In this document: positions 21,961 to 36,000 of the stretch, in pieces
Numbering within the stretch: position 1 is the stretch's first letter
How the letters are laid out: every line of letters begins with the position of its first letter
Origin: Archilochus colubris
Lineage: Eukaryota > Chordata > Aves > Apodiformes > Trochilidae
DNA length: 64,000 nucleotides
Reading direction: 5' to 3'
Assembly (NCBI GenBank): GCA_023079485.1
Contig: CM041085.1
Span: 92,639,115 to 92,703,114 of the forward strand
Notes under the pieces: generated by a model
The model's database searches: none
The model's input: only the letters and a program-made list of their open reading frames with translations
What the model was told of the DNA's origin: nothing
Made by a program: the position numbers and the translations under genes

Positions 21961-24900
21961 TGACCCACTCCAGGGCTTTCAGCAAGCAACAAGCTCCTTT
22001 GCTATCTCAGTTGTGCCTTCTGAAAAAACGGGTAATGAGTTATGCTTTTCTGATAATGAAGAAGTGAACACAAATGGAATTGTTCCCAGAAAGTAAATTG
22101 CTAAATAAATATGCATTAACAGGTTATCCAAAGATAAGAACACGCTTGTGGAAGCAACTGTATTTTCACTAAGGCCAAGCTTGAATAATGCCTTATGAAA
22201 CCCTGAGAGTCACCGTGACAAAGCACAAATTGTTACCATGGTTATTAAGGTGATGGGTGACTGTTTTCATTCACCAATATTGCAGGGATTAGCAGAAGAT
22301 CTGGCCCTCTCTGGGTTCTTGTTTTGTCCTGTTGCTGCCACTCCTGCAGGTCTGGCTTGATCCAGCTTCTCCATCTCCTTCTGCAGACAACCAAGTGACT
22401 GAGTTTAACCAGACAGCTTTTTAGTGGGGAGTATATTTGAGAGACATAGTCATAACAACTCCTAGTTCCTGCACTTTAGAAGGAATACCACCAACATTTA
22501 TGTATACAGTAAGCCAGTAGGGCAATGTATTCTTATTTATTTACTCCCATTACCATAAATTTTACAGACTCAGGTTTGTGGACTAACAGTTTTTCCGTGC
22601 ACAATGAAGAAATGCTTTGACCCAAAGGACTTGGAGCCATCAGGTAGAAAGCAAAAGGAACCAGAGGCAATTGCCCCCAGCCAGCAGTCTCAGCAAAGCA
22701 GCCACTCAGCCATCACCTGGACTTCAGCAGGCCTGAGGACTCTGAAAGAAAAGAATGAGGTGGGTTTTAGGTATTTATTAGACCTTTTTCAGAGAAGAGT
22801 GGCTGCTGGGAAAAACACCAAAAGTGCTTGTTTGAAAATCACCAAGTTGGAAATGGAAATTTCCATCATAAGCTGATCAGTGATAGGGCTTGACCTTTAA
22901 ATGCCAAAAGGGTTATTGCAGAAGTTTTTGTATCTGAGCAGTCACAGCACACAGAGCTGTGGTGAGTTCATGAGAATAAGCAATTAATATTGTGTGCAGT
23001 TAATCTGGTGAATACTTGTTTATTTTGAACTAGTATCTTATTTTCTTACCCACCCAACACAATAACCCTGACAGCTCTCCTGACACTCAATCTCTGTATC
23101 ATTTTCTCCTCAACTCAGCAGTACACTCATCTTCTCATGTCATGAAAAGTTAGGTGAAGGGCAGCGTGAGCTCTTTCACCTTTCCAAAAGGGGCATGTGC
23201 TGTCTGGCAGCCTGATACTCGTAGGGACTGGCCCTATACACTGCTGGTGAACACACACTTCAGCCTTTGACTCATTAAGTTCTCAATCTTATATACAGCA
23301 GGTCTTCAGAAGTTGTGTAGAAAATTCCCCTACTCCCCTATTCTTCATCCCAGTCCATCATCCTAACTAAGCAGTAAAGAGAGAAGAGCACTCTTAGTCC
23401 TTGAGTCACCCCATTCCAAAATAGACATCTAAATCAGGTCACTGGAATAATGATTTAAAGTGCCAACTGTAAAGACAACCTAAGGTGACTATACCATATT
23501 ATGACATTGATACTACAGAACTCTAAATTTAGGTGAAATGAATCCTACCCTAATGCCTTTGGGCTGTGTGTCACACTACTGCATGGTATTAGAATGGCAG
23601 TTGGTTTAAGGGGTGTTTTAGAGTGGGACAGTTGGATGGAAGTTGTGATCACCGTTGTCTTCCTTCATCTGGATGCTAGGCTAAAAAAACAGAAAGTATT
23701 GGGGAGGAGTAAGAAATTCAAAATATAAGTGCACAGATTTCCATAGAGGAAGATGCTACATTCAATCAATAAATTATTTTTGTCTGAAGCAATTTGTTCA
23801 GGATCACATGGTAGATCCTTGTAGACCAGGTTTAAATATTTAAGGTCTGATCTTCCACCTGATAAACTGCACAAAGCTTCACCCAACAGTTCCTGCATAA
23901 AATTCACAGCTTCTCATTAAAGTAGAAAACACATGGAAAAAGAATGCAAATCTCAAATTGAGACAAACTTGTATTTTGAAAATAATAAATGCAGAAAAAT
24001 ACATTTATCCCCTTAATAGCTTTTTAAAAATGAATTTCTATACATCAGGTTTTTCAGTCTTCAGGGCATTCTCTGACATTTCTTGAACTCTCTCCACCTG
24101 CTCAGCAGCCCCTGTAAGTGTGTGAGTGTCTAGAGCAAGGCACTCCAGTGCTGGTGTCACCATTTTCCCAGCAGTTAAAACCACCACACATTATTTGACA
24201 GCAAGTATGAACAAGCTGACCTATTCTGCAAAAGTGGTTACTTCACTTACCTTTTTGTCTTTTGAGGGAATTAATGTATATTTTTCCAGTCATAGGTAAA
24301 AAAAACAGGTGATGAAAGAAAAGAAGATGAAAGAGAAGTCATACAAAGCATACGGCGGGTTCCGACAAGATGAGCAAATTTAGTTGTTCCGTGTTGAAAA
24401 ACCAAAAAAAAAAAAAAATAGCCACTAACTTGTAATGGATCTTGAAAGACTTTCTTGCATGCCCCTTCCTTTTGAGGACAGCCTGAATTTACACTCATCT
24501 CTTTCTCCAAGCCTGCAGCTAACCTGCCAAATCCCCACTAAGGGTTACCTTGAAGATGCAGAAGTGCTCCACAACTCTGAGCACCCCCACAAAAACATCT
24601 TCATTTTGGAAAGATGCCCTGAAACACACAGTTATACAAGAATTGCTTACCACTTACCTTGCAAGTGAGACCCCAGGTCAGCTGAGGTGGGGACATCTCC
24701 CAGCATCTCCTACATGCCACTTCTCATTCCCAGCCCTGGTTGCCACGTGCCGCAGTTTTGGTGACCTCTTGGTCCTCACGTGCTCACTGTCCCTGCAAGA
24801 GGGAAGTGAGGATCAGAAATATTTCACCAAGACTCACAACTTCCTGGTGAAATTGGGAGATAATGGCCACCCTCAGGCTCAGCCATCTCTTTCTACCTCC

Positions 24901-25925
24901 CCCTGTGAGGAATTGCAAGCCCCCAGACCCAGCAGAACAGACAGACCACCTTGCATCCTCCTCCCTGTCCCCCACAGAGGCTGCTCCTGTCACCCCTTCC
25001 AGTTCAGCCTCCTGTGTCCATGCAGCTGGGTGGAAAACCACATCACAACTCCAAACCAGACTACACCTTGTGCTTTGCTTCCTGTTGGCTGAGTTTTCAG
25101 CCAGATCAATTCCTTTGTCATTCAGACCAGGCTTGTGCAAAGGTAAAGGAGAGCGTAGGAATGAGCAGGTGAGGGAGGTGGGACTACATCATAGAGCACA
25201 AATTCTGGGTAATGTCAGGTTAAAAATATGATTCCTACCCCTGAACCAACTTCTCAGCCCTAGCACAGTGATCCTTCTCATCCTGTTCTCCATGAATGTG
25301 GAAGGCACATGACTGTTTATGTAACTGAGTTGCACAAGTCATACAATTTGCAAGTGTCAGCGACTGTTATGAACTGGAATGCAAGCTGAAAATTCCAGGA
25401 GAGGAGACTCTGAAAGTTCTCAGTTCAGCAATGAAGTCTCACTTCATCATTGTGTTTTTGAAAAGCCAACCAAAGCAGTCAGCTGCCTGCATCCCATGGG
25501 ACTTCCCCAGGCAGCCCCCAGGGCTCTGCTCTAGGACTGGCAGGCACAGAGCATGCTGAAGGATCCAGGCTCAGGGACTGGCCTCTCCAGATCCAAGCAC
25601 AGACCTGCCAAGGCTTTTCACAAAGCTGGGTGTCTCATGCTTTCCAGTCTTCCAGCTCTGCTGCAGAAAGGCTGTACTGACAGCTCAGAGGCAGCCAGGG
25701 TGGCACAGCTATGTCCTGCCCACCACCCCACCCCAGCAGCCAAGTGATCTGACACATTCTAGGAGGACCCCTCTGGTTTGAAGCATTGGTCAAAACGAGT
25801 GTGTGCCTCTGAAATGTTCCCAACGCATCTACAGTTCCCCAGGAAAGATCAATTGTTCAGCAAAGTCCCTCAACTGCATCCCGCTGAGCCCCAGCCCAGT
25901 GGCCAGGTTCAGGGACAGCTCTGTT

Positions 25926-26095
25926 CATGGAGCTGCTCAGGGAGGTGGTGGATTCTCCGTCCCTGGAAGTTTTTAAGAAGAGATTGGATGTGGCACTCAG
26001 TGCCATGGTCTGGTAACCACAGTGGTAGTGGATTAAAGGTTGGACTTGATGATCTCAGAGGTCCTTTCCAACCCAGATGATTCTGTGATTCTGTG
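25926..26095 (+). mobile_element. CR1 LINE 3' fragment (sense)
   Basis: It carries 'GGATGTGGCACTCAGTGCCA', 'GGTTGGACTTGATGATCTCA' and the terminal repeated GATTCTGTG units of the CR1 3' end. It belongs to the same subfamily as the copies at 29602-30043 and 41576-41824. Confidence 0.92.
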
Positions 26096-26193
26096 GAGGG
26101 CTGAAAGAGAGAAGGCAACCTTCGGTCATTCTCCAGCACCAGAGGGCCATACTGCCAAGGAAGCATCTTCTGATTCCTGGGGAACTGGCCCAC

Positions 26194-26276
26194 AGAAAAA
26201 ACAATCAAACAAAATCCCAAACAAACAAAAAACCCACAAAAAACCAACCAACCAAACAAACAAACAAACAAAAAAG
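26194..26276 (+). repeat. A-rich (CAAA)n-type simple repeat
   Basis: An imperfect run of CAAA, AAAC and CCAA units, the last part being regular CAAA. No coding potential. Confidence 0.85.
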
Positions 26277-26616
26277 GTGCATTCCTTATGTTATGTTAAA
26301 AAAGAATTCAATAAAATAGACTTTGTCCTATGTTTTTGGTATGGTTTCTGCTCAACCTGGTGAAGATAGCTTCCTTCTGCTGATAGCATAGCAGACTTGT
26401 GCAATAGCAGTCTGTCCCAGGGCCATGTCCCTCTAAGTGTTTCATGCTCAGTATATCATGCAAATACAAAGTTATTGGTTTGCTAGCAACTTTGCTCATG
26501 TGAAATGGGGCCAACAGAAGATGACTTGACAGAAAGCATAGGGAAGTTCACATTACAGAAGGGCACACAGTACATGAGACACACCATAGCCTGAGACCAG
26601 GGGCCTTCAGCAAATC

Positions 26617-27000
26617 TAGAATTTGGTTTGGGTTATAAGGGACCTTAAAGGTCACCTAGTTCCAACCCTTCTGCATGGGCAGAGACACCTCTCCCTAGAC
26701 CAGGTTTCTCAAAGCCCCATCCAGTCTGGCCTTGAACACCTGTAGTGAGTGGGCATCCACAACCTCCCTGGGCAACTTTTGCCAGTGTCTTACCACCCTC
26801 CCAGTAAGTAAAGATTTTTTTCCTAATATATAATCTAAATTTGGCCTCCTGTTGAGCTTCTCATCAACCATCTCCCTTAAGTCCTTCTCCTCAAGGTCTG
26901 CTCTCAATTCATTCTCTGCCCATCCTGTATTTGTGCTGGGGACTGCCCTGATGCAGGTGCAGGACCTTGTGGGTCCTTCATGAGGTTGGCATGGGCCAAC
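26617..27000 (-). mobile_element. CR1 LINE fragment with internal deletion (antisense)
   Basis: The first part follows the reversed CR1 3' end ('TTCCAACCCTTCTGCATGGG', 'GCCCCATCCAGTCTGGCCTT'). Near 26846 it jumps directly to 'GTTGAGCTTCTCATCAACCA', a segment that normally lies several hundred bases further into ORF2. The middle of the ORF2 C-terminal region is therefore missing. Confidence 0.9.
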
Positions 27001-29601
27001 ATAATGTTACAAACAAATTTTGTTTTCAAATTTAAATGAAATTACCCTGATTTTTTAATTTAGGGTTTTTTTGGGGGCGGGGGGGAGGAGGACTGCTATT
27101 GCATGAATAACAGTATACAGAGCTTTTTGTTCCATTTTTTAAATTATGCTTCAAGTTGGTAGTGACTAACTTGAAAAACTCTCATTTCCTCCTCTGCAAA
27201 ATGAATTATTTGGGATGTATCAGACCATGACACATGTAAAAGGCACCTACACGTGTCTCACTCATGGCATGGGCAGGAGAGACTCAGACAAGCTGCTCTC
27301 CCCCGAAGAGGGATCCAGGACCAGCCTGGCCCTGTGCTGGTGAACTCATGAGAAATGATGTTGCTGCACTATGTCCTCACCACAAATACTTTGAAGGCTG
27401 CTGCCTCCTCTGGCTCTACACCCTGTTCTCCCCACAAGTATAAATCCATTTTGAAAAGAAAGTCACCTGAGTTTAATTCCTGAAACTATTTTTTTCTCCT
27501 GAAACTGTTGTGCAAGCTGTGTTCTCTGGAAGCACCAAAACTGTGTTTACATCTGCATTCGTCACTAGAAGATTTTGGAAATTATTTTCAGTGTGCAGGA
27601 CTAAAATAAACCAACCTGCTGGCCAGAAGAGAAAATACAGGTTGTAACCATTATCCCTCGTTCTATTTAGATTGTTTCCTACCACTCTTGGTAGGAAAGT
27701 AGCAAGTTTGATCGATCAATCCAAATTAGGAATTAATGTAATATAAGATGAACAGGTGCCATCTGAAAAAAAAGCAGCTTAAAAGTACCCAAGGCTAAAG
27801 ATATTAATCTATTCCTATTCCAGAGGCTGCCCTTTGAACTCTCCTGAAGATAATACATTAACATTAGGATGAAATGTTGGCATGCTGTTCAACCTTTTCA
27901 CCGGGAATTGAATTACAAACTACAGATGCTGAGCCACTGATCTTTTATATTAGCCCAGAGAAATAACATGACATTGCTCAATGATGGAAACCAGCCAGAG
28001 TTTAACAAAGATAAGAAATGAATGAATTGCCTCCCAAAATATCTTTCTGGCTTCATTCGATATTAAGTCAGCAGAGATAACCAAAATGAACTGATAAAAA
28101 GGATCTACTCATTCATTCTCTTAAAGAAGATTTGATCCTTTTAGATGACTCCAAATAGAGTCATATTGAGTCTCTGACTCCCAAGGAACTGGAGACCTGA
28201 TTTTCATTACACCACTGCCATGTAGTGATGTAGCTTAGCATGATAAACATGTCAGATTGATTATATAAAATAACAGTATGGACAAACAACAACCACAAAG
28301 AAATGCATCAACAAATTTTAGTTGTTTTCAACTCCAACCTGTCCAAGATGGAAGCAGAAAGCTAAAACTTTAGGTAAGCACAAGAACAGATATCTGATTT
28401 GGATTAATTTAATCAGGTTTCCAGAAGTAACAAGGGAACACGGTCAGCATTTGCTAGAAGACAGCAGCTTCTGGGATTGCTATGAAATAGTAGTGTTAAG
28501 CTTTCAGAAGCAAAGGTCCTACTGGCAAGTCAGTAGTTTAAGTTCAGCTTGATCCAGGAGAGCTCCTCTATTTGGGCAGTGCTTGCTGGAAAACAATTAT
28601 TATTTCTGTGGATTTCTGGCAATTACAATGACTTCTGGTACCACCCCCTAAAATAACAATGTTGCCTTTCAAAGTTTCTGTCTTCTGATTCCCCTCTCAG
28701 AATTAATTCTGTTTCAGATTCTGCTACAGATCAGCTCTGTGAGTCTTGGAGATGCCAGTGTGCAAATGGGACAAGTTCTCAAATGCTCGACTCTGAGGTG
28801 CAGAAATTTGCTTCCTTCACAATTACAAGTGTAATATTCTATTGAACAGCAGCTATTATCTTTACATTATGGTGGGGAAGATGAAGTCTTGATGAAAAAG
28901 AATATTTCAATAATAAAATCAGGACAGAAACCAGTGACTTCAGACTGACTTCTTTTTGGTGGTTTCCGATTGGTACCATAAACAGAGATGTTAATAGTAC
29001 TTGCAGGAAAGAGCGTCCAACAGTTCTGTAAAAACTCTGAAAAACTTTCATACAGATGAAAAGTTATATGAAAAGAGCACCTACAATAAGACAAAGCTTG
29101 AAATAAGCCTTTTTTTTTTTTTTTTTTTTTTTTCTGGGAGGAAGGCAGGTTCAGTCACTATTGAGATGACCAAGTGGAAACATGCCATTTTCCTAGAGTA
29201 ACTAAACTACAGTTGATCCTTCAGGAAGGTCTTCACTAGCTATGAATTTGGTGGGGAATTTTCCTTTTGGAGAGGTGAACGTTGCACTATATGAGGAACT
29301 CCTCATGTAACAAATGCAGGTTATAAGTGCTCAGGAGACCTTGCTACATCACTCTTTGGAGATGGTTTCTGATCTCAGCAGGGTCTGACAGATGTGCCAC
29401 CCCCAAGAAGCACTGCTGCAACTGCTCTGTCTGGGCCATCCTCATGCTCTTGTGAAGGCTCCAAGGCAAGTATCTGCACCAGAAGCCGCCAGACCAACAC
29501 AAGATACACTTATCACAAAGAAATAATGAAAAAATAGCTGGGCAGTTCTGTGTTCAGTTCATCTCAACTTCTTCTGTGTCAAGAATAAACAGTTTTCTTT
29601 T
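27001..29601. other. Non-coding intergenic stretch
   Basis: No recognisable gene. A G-rich run lies near 27073-27090 and a 24-base T run at 29110-29133. Small ORFs have no recognisable domain. Confidence 0.5.
29110..29133. repeat. 24-base T homopolymer
   Basis: An uninterrupted T run. On the minus strand this would be a poly(A) tail, but no processed pseudogene or SINE was recognised beside it. Confidence 0.95.
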
Positions 29602-30043
29602 CACAGAATCATAGAATTGGCTGGGTTGGAAGGGACCTCAGAGATCATCAAGTCCAACCCTTGATCCACTACTGCTGCAGTTACTAGACCATGGCACTGA
29701 GTGCCACATCCAGTCTCTTTTTAAATATCTCCAGGGATGGAGAATCCACTACTTCCCTGGACAGCCCATTCCAATGCCTGATCACCCTCTCCGTAAAGAA
29801 ATTCTTTCTAATATCCAACCTAAACCTCCCCTGGCACAACTTGAGACCGTGCCCTCTTGTCTTGCTGAGAGTTGCCTGGGAAAAGAGACCAACCCCCACC
29901 TGGCTACACCCTCCTTTCAGGGAGTTGTAAAGAGTGATGAGGTCTCCTCAGAGCCTCCTCTTCTCCAGACTGAACACCCCCAGCTCCCTCAGCCCTTCCT
30001 CATAGGATCTGTGCTGGAGTCCCTTCACCAGCCTAGTTGTCCT
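29602..30043 (-). mobile_element. CR1 LINE 3' fragment (antisense), low divergence
   Basis: It starts with the reversed terminal repeats CACAGAATCATAGAATTGG and runs through 'CAGAGATCATCAAGTCCAAC' into the reversed C-terminal ORF2. The minus-strand peptide at 29684-29899 has '[20 protein letters not shown]' and '[20 protein letters not shown]', still open over about 70 codons. It is highly similar to the inverted copy at 41576-41824. Confidence 0.94.
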
Positions 30044-33000
30044 AAAGGTGCCTTATCAGCATATAATGTGTGAAAGGCAGTGGGAACACGTCTCAGTGTC
30101 CTTTGGGATTGAGTCCCTGGGGAAGACAGGCGATGTCTTAGTGCACAAGTTCAAATGGCAGAGGTCAGTCCTGTGACCTGAAAATGTCTGATTTGCTGTG
30201 CAATGCATAAGCCTCTGCATGCATGGTAAATACATGGGAGGTCTGCATTTTCACCTTCACTTTTGTAAATCCAGGAGGTTATTCACAGACACTCCACCAG
30301 CCAACATGGGCCTGCATTGAAAACCTGACCAATACAAAGTCATGAAATGCCAGAATTAAATCTGCCTTTAATGTGGCACCCTGTAGTGTATATATTATTA
30401 GAAACCATTTTGGTGATACTGCAGCATTATATTCCTTTCAAGAGATCGCTGCTTCACTCAATGCACGGGAACAGCAGAGATTTCTTAATGAGAACCTAGA
30501 CAGAATTTTTATGAGCACTGTCTTTCTGCACTCTGCTTTATTTACTGAACTTGTTTCCAGTACATCTCTGAATAGAAAATTAAAAATGTAATATTTTATG
30601 TCATTCTGAAAGTTCAACTCAGCTGCAGCTGAGTGCTAAGACTAAATAGTCTATGACAGAAAACTAAAAAATAAAGTCTAAAAAAGCTGTGAAATCAGGT
30701 CTTCCCTCCCCTAGGTTGTGTGGCAGACAACCAGATGCAGAATGCAGCAGAGAGCTTTCATGAAGAACCATGTTTCAGCCCAGCCCCAGAAAATGTCCAC
30801 TTTTCTTCTCACTGGGCATAGTTATGCCAATGTCCTCAGGCTGATGCTTTTTTGACTGACTGTAGGATACCTTTGCAAAGTACAGAAAAATTCCTAAAGG
30901 TATCATAGGGAAAGGTGAAGCTGAGAACTTGAAATTCCCTTTGACCTCTCCCAGAATCGGCCTACCATATCCAATGCCTACCTGCATGCACACAGAAGAA
31001 TGGACTCATCTCTTAGAAGAATCCAGAAGGCAGACAGATTGACCCCCAGATAAGGTGAAGCATCCCTTCCTCCTGTTTCCCAGGAGACAACATGAGGGCT
31101 GCATCTGTGGCACTAGGAGCATTAGGCTGAGAGCCATCTCTAAGGCAAAGGCATCTGGAACAAGGAAACCTCTATCTGCAGACTACCAAGAGGTCCAATT
31201 CACTATGGTAAAATAGAAACCAACACAAATACCCTGTTTCATAAACTAAGGCTAAAGTGGAAACCCATAACCCATTTAAAGGTTCCAGAAGAGAGTCTGT
31301 TCAGGAAAACCAACAAGTGCCCTCTCTGTGTGGGTTACCTCTTTCATCCATTGCTTCTGAACACACATTTTCAGGGATCTTCAAGAAGGGTGAAGGTATG
31401 CATGTGTAGATACCCCCTGAAGTACTCTAGGATACCCCACCCAGTCTCCAGCCACCAATGCAGAGGGCAAGGAGGTCCAATTAGTTCAGTGTTGTATCTG
31501 CAGCACTGTGTGCGTGTCCTGCCTACCTTTGGCAGCTTATGTCCAGGCATTTGCTTTGCTCCCCAGGAGACATTTCACTGAGGCTGTCAAGTGTTTTGGC
31601 ATTCATAGCCCACTGGCTGCCACATCCCCACTGTTCCCACGTACCTCCCAGCTGCACCTGCCTGGCTAAAGCAGGGTGTCAAAGGCAGCATTTGTCACTC
31701 TGGAGTTCACCAAAGATGCTGTTGTGTGAGGAACATGGGTTGTTCTCCCTGTGTTTTGGTTTTAATGTGGCTGAAGCTGTATTTCCCACAGAGCTTTCTA
31801 AGAGGAAAAGAAAGCCTTAGGTGACATCTCAAGGGATGATAGCTTGGGAGGTGCCTTTTCTTTTAAACTAACTTCAGCAGAAGAATGAGGAAAGAGTCAG
31901 ATAAGTGTTAGAATAAATGATGAATCCACACATTAGATAACTGGCCCACCTTTTAAGTAATTTTTTAATTTAATAAATTTCATTATTTTAGATTGAAAAA
32001 CAGGACTGTTCAAAACCTAAAAGATTAAAACTGCTTCAGCTGTAGCCAATGGAAATATTATCTTTGGCTGCAACAGACACAGAAAATGCTTGAGTTAATC
32101 TGCAAAAACATTGAACATTGGAGTCATTACTAGTTGCTGACAATCATTAGCTTTTCTCCTTTTCCTTCAAGCATTTTAAATCTTTCATGGGCAGTTCTTT
32201 CCATTACCACTTATTTATTTGCTATCTAGCTTCATAGTTTCTCTACAGATTTTTATGAAGATGAAAAGCTGATCTTTTTCATGAATTTATGATAGGCAAA
32301 ATCCCATCTAAACAAACTAAAAATGGAGAAATAAATCCTACTTATGTTCCATGGAGAGGGCAAGAGAGACTGCTGTTTTCTATTGGAGGGAGTTGAGAGA
32401 TGAGCTTACAAAATCTGTAGATATTATTGACCATCTTTCCTTAGAGCAACGCCTTGCTGCTGCTGTCTCTCTAATTTGTCATATTGCACCCCCAGCTTTA
32501 CCGACATATATTCACTCTGTGAAAGACAAATCCACAATAGCAAATAAAGATAACACATACATGCAGGATGGTGATGAAGGTGGACTGTGCATGAGCAGAA
32601 CTTGGTATTTTGTTGTGCAGTTTAATCTTCTTGATGCCAGTAAATCCAAATGGGCTTGATGCAGGGTCAGGAAACACAAGCCAGTGCATGTGAGGGGAAG
32701 AGGGCCAAGGCAGGAGGAGAGCAGGGAGGATGCAGAGCCTCTTTCTTTATGTGGAAATGAGCTGTTAGACCATCTCAAGCCCAAACGAGTAACTTCACCT
32801 GCCTGCTTTGCTGCAGGCACTTCAGTTCTTTGTTTTGTGCCTTGTAGAATTTCCTTAACAGCCATCTGCAGCCTGTCAGTAATTATACAGCCTGGCTCAG
32901 AGCATTGAGAAATAATGTGGTATATGGTGAACATAAAGAACCCCAAGTGAAAACAATCTTGGAGACCAGATATTAAACATGTTTAGAGGCCTAAAATGTA

Positions 33001-36000
33001 GAGTAGCATGTACTAAGCATTTAGCTATCTCTTGAAAGCTGTGCACATCTTTCTAGTTGTAGCACCTTTGTCTTCAAGAACTTGTCCCTCACTTCCACAC
33101 AACTTCTTTGAGCATTTAGGACTGTGTCTTTCTTTGTACAATACAGTCTGTGAAATAAATGTGGTAACAACACCACAGAAGACTGCAGGACCCTGCAGCT
33201 CATGACTATTTCTTCCACAAGTGGTGTTTATGCAGTGTGTTGGAACAGTGGTGAGACAGCACCAAGCAGAGCTGCTTCCTCACGTAACATTTTCTCACAG
33301 GCAGAAAGCAGAGTTATTGAGCTCTTATTCCACCCATTCTTGAGGATCTCAAGATCCATCCAGGAATACAAGCTGCCAAAGAATCATACAAGTGTGACAT
33401 AAAATTATTTGAATAGCTGAAATGATCAGTGGAAGTACTTCCTTTTTTGATATATTTAGGCTATCTGGAAACAGGCATTTTAGCTTCATTGTTAGAAGCT
33501 GAGATAGCAAATGGCATATTTTACTCCTGAGATGCTTGTAACTTGCTCGGCTTATTAATAAATTTAATCTTCTGTTACATGTAGTAATAAACACGTTTCT
33601 ACTTGGGACTTTGAACAACTATTTCATTATTTAGTTAAAGCTTTTTCCTTGGTGGGGTCCACAAAATTATACAGCTTTTATGAAAAGGAAGGTTAGAGCA
33701 GACTGGTGGAACTGGAATCATGAGGAATTTGAGAAGATCAGAGGTTTCTCATGGGATGTTCCATGTGACCAAAGAACTGCACACATGCACACACTAAGAG
33801 GGAGATAATAAGGTACCAAAATTCCTGTATCAGAGCCCAAGAAGACGAAAACTAGCATTAGACTGAATTATTTTTAACATGGAGTCTTAGGGATGTATTT
33901 GCTGTTCTTCCTTCTAATTCTGCTGCTATACATCTAGAACAGCCTGCACTGAGCCAGCCTTGCAGCTTTCTTTGCCCCTTGGCACTGTGCATCAATCCAT
34001 GTGGGGCACAAACCCCCCCAGCAACACTGCCTTGGCACTGCTACTCTGCAGCCCTGGTTTTGGGAAGAACCAGCTGGCAGCAGCTGATTTCAGAGGCACA
34101 ACCTGGTAATCCTGGTGTCAGCGCCATGGAGCGTGGGAGAGCTGCAGGTTTGGCAGGCAGATGGTTGCTTTTTTACACAACTGTGCAAAGTACAGTCTTG
34201 AGATAAAACATTACAGTACATAACAGGTTATTTGGGGCAAAGGTTACATTTCCCCTGGTCTTATCTTGGTGCCTGATGCATTCTTTGGCAGAAATGGGGA
34301 TCTGGACAAAGATTAAAGACAATATGGATGTGAACAACTGGGTTACCACATAGAGGCTGGGTTACTCTTACTGGCAGTATTAGCAAGAGTTAGAAATGTG
34401 AGCTATATAATCATTTACAGGCACAGGAGAGAAACCAGGCAGCTATTTTCTATAAATCTCAAATACTAGAACAAAGGAGCCCAGGGGGATTTAGTAATGC
34501 AGAACATGGCTTGGGTTCCAACTCTTACCTCACCTGCACAGCTTTAGCTGCCTCTTCATACTTTAAGTGAAAATCTTGAATGCCACCTGAAAGACAGGTA
34601 CATATTACAGACCCTGAGCTGAAACAGGGAATATAAACAACTGAAACTTAAACCTTGTGCAAAGCCAGGTTATAAACACAGACTTGATTACATAAAGGTG
34701 TAACACTATTTTAAAAGCTTTTTGCATACTTTTATTATTTTATGAGCATAGCTTTAGTATCAGATGTTGAACGGCCAGGAGAATATGGCTTCTCAACACA
34801 CCCAAGGGAGGGGTGAGGACACAGTATACATCTCATCTACTGGCTCCTATAATATTCTGCATGGGGAAATCAGTAGATCACCAGCCCTCTCTTAGTCCCA
34901 CGTCAGGGATTTGGCAGGGCATATACATCTCAGACCAACAGGCCCCTCAGTAGTCTTGACCTTTTCAGCAGTTCTCTTTGACCCAGTGCTCTCCCTTGCA
35001 CTTCCCAGTCAGTGATGCTTCTGTCTTCAACTCCTTTCTGACCCACAGCCCACCAAGGACACAGTCTCATAGCACTCAAAGGCTGGCATAGGGCACGGAT
35101 GCCACTAACCTGTTCCGAACTCCTGTTAGCTGTGTAGATGAAGATGGGATGAGAAACTGTGTCTGCTGAAACCCTGCCCAATTCACTGCCAGGAGGGATC
35201 TGATCAAAGGGGGATGGTAGAGGGGGAATGGCTGGGAAGGAAGCTCTGTGCCTTGCCCAAAAGAGCTGCATCCCCAAGCTGCCTCTCCTCTTGGGTAGGC
35301 TTGTCACGCTCCTGAGGCTGCCACTGTGAACAGGATGCTGTCACTACTCTTCCTTATGCTGCAATTTTATGGCAGACTTCATGGGAAACAGAGGGTCTCA
35401 TTCTAAGGCAACTGGATCAATCCCTGGACCTGGGTGCCTACCATTAAGGAAAGCAATAATTACTCTAGGTATGTAAATCCAGCACGCAGGATCTCAGGCT
35501 GACATCTCTGCTCCTCAGCTTGTCTACCTCTACACCAGACCCCTTGGCAGCTCCTCAGAGGTGCTATAAATAACAACAACATATTAGAAAGTGCTGTAAG
35601 TACTAAGGCAACTCTGAAAATTGTATCAATTGATCCACTTAGAGAAACTTCAGAGAAAGCATTTTCTGGATCTTCTGTTTGACTTCTCTTTGAAACACAA
35701 TCTTCAAAACATTTGTCACTTCTCCCTGGAAGAGAGACTCTAAGAAGAACTTTTCTGGTGAAAATTCCTTGGAAGAAGGAATGGTGATAAGAGTCACCTA
35801 CGAAGAATAAGTTGTAACAAATACTGAGTTTCTCTCTCAATATTCTCCTTTTTCAAGGCTTCTTCTTACTGTTTAGATTTTGCATCAATCTCTGTCTAAA
35901 GCCTTTAAAAAATCACAAGCAATTTCATCAAAGAGACAAGGAGAATGCATTTCCAATATTTTTAATTTTTCAGTAGAACCTTATACTCCATTTAAAGTAG

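Larger units (their letters stand above)
19331..25925. other. Non-coding intergenic stretch
   Basis: No recognisable gene. Small ORFs, the longest 180 codons at 24550-25092, have no recognisable domain and overlap others in several frames. A hairpin lies at 20670-20698, an ARE-type site at 21950-21960 and an A run near 24404-24419. Confidence 0.5.

Noticed and set aside
22232..22246. RFX X-box (GTTACCATGGTTATT)
   Set aside because: The second half departs from the GYAAC half-site at more than one base and there is no nearby promoter, so it is too weak to list.
24550..25231. Overlapping ORFs of 180 and 122 codons
   Set aside because: They overlap in different frames and on both strands. The peptides are Pro/Ser/Cys-rich and not recognisable, and no splice or promoter context supports them.
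30373..30591. 72-codon ORF at 30373 as an exon
   Set aside because: Part of it looks protein-like, but there are no convincing splice sites, no family match that I can see, and its length is within chance expectation.
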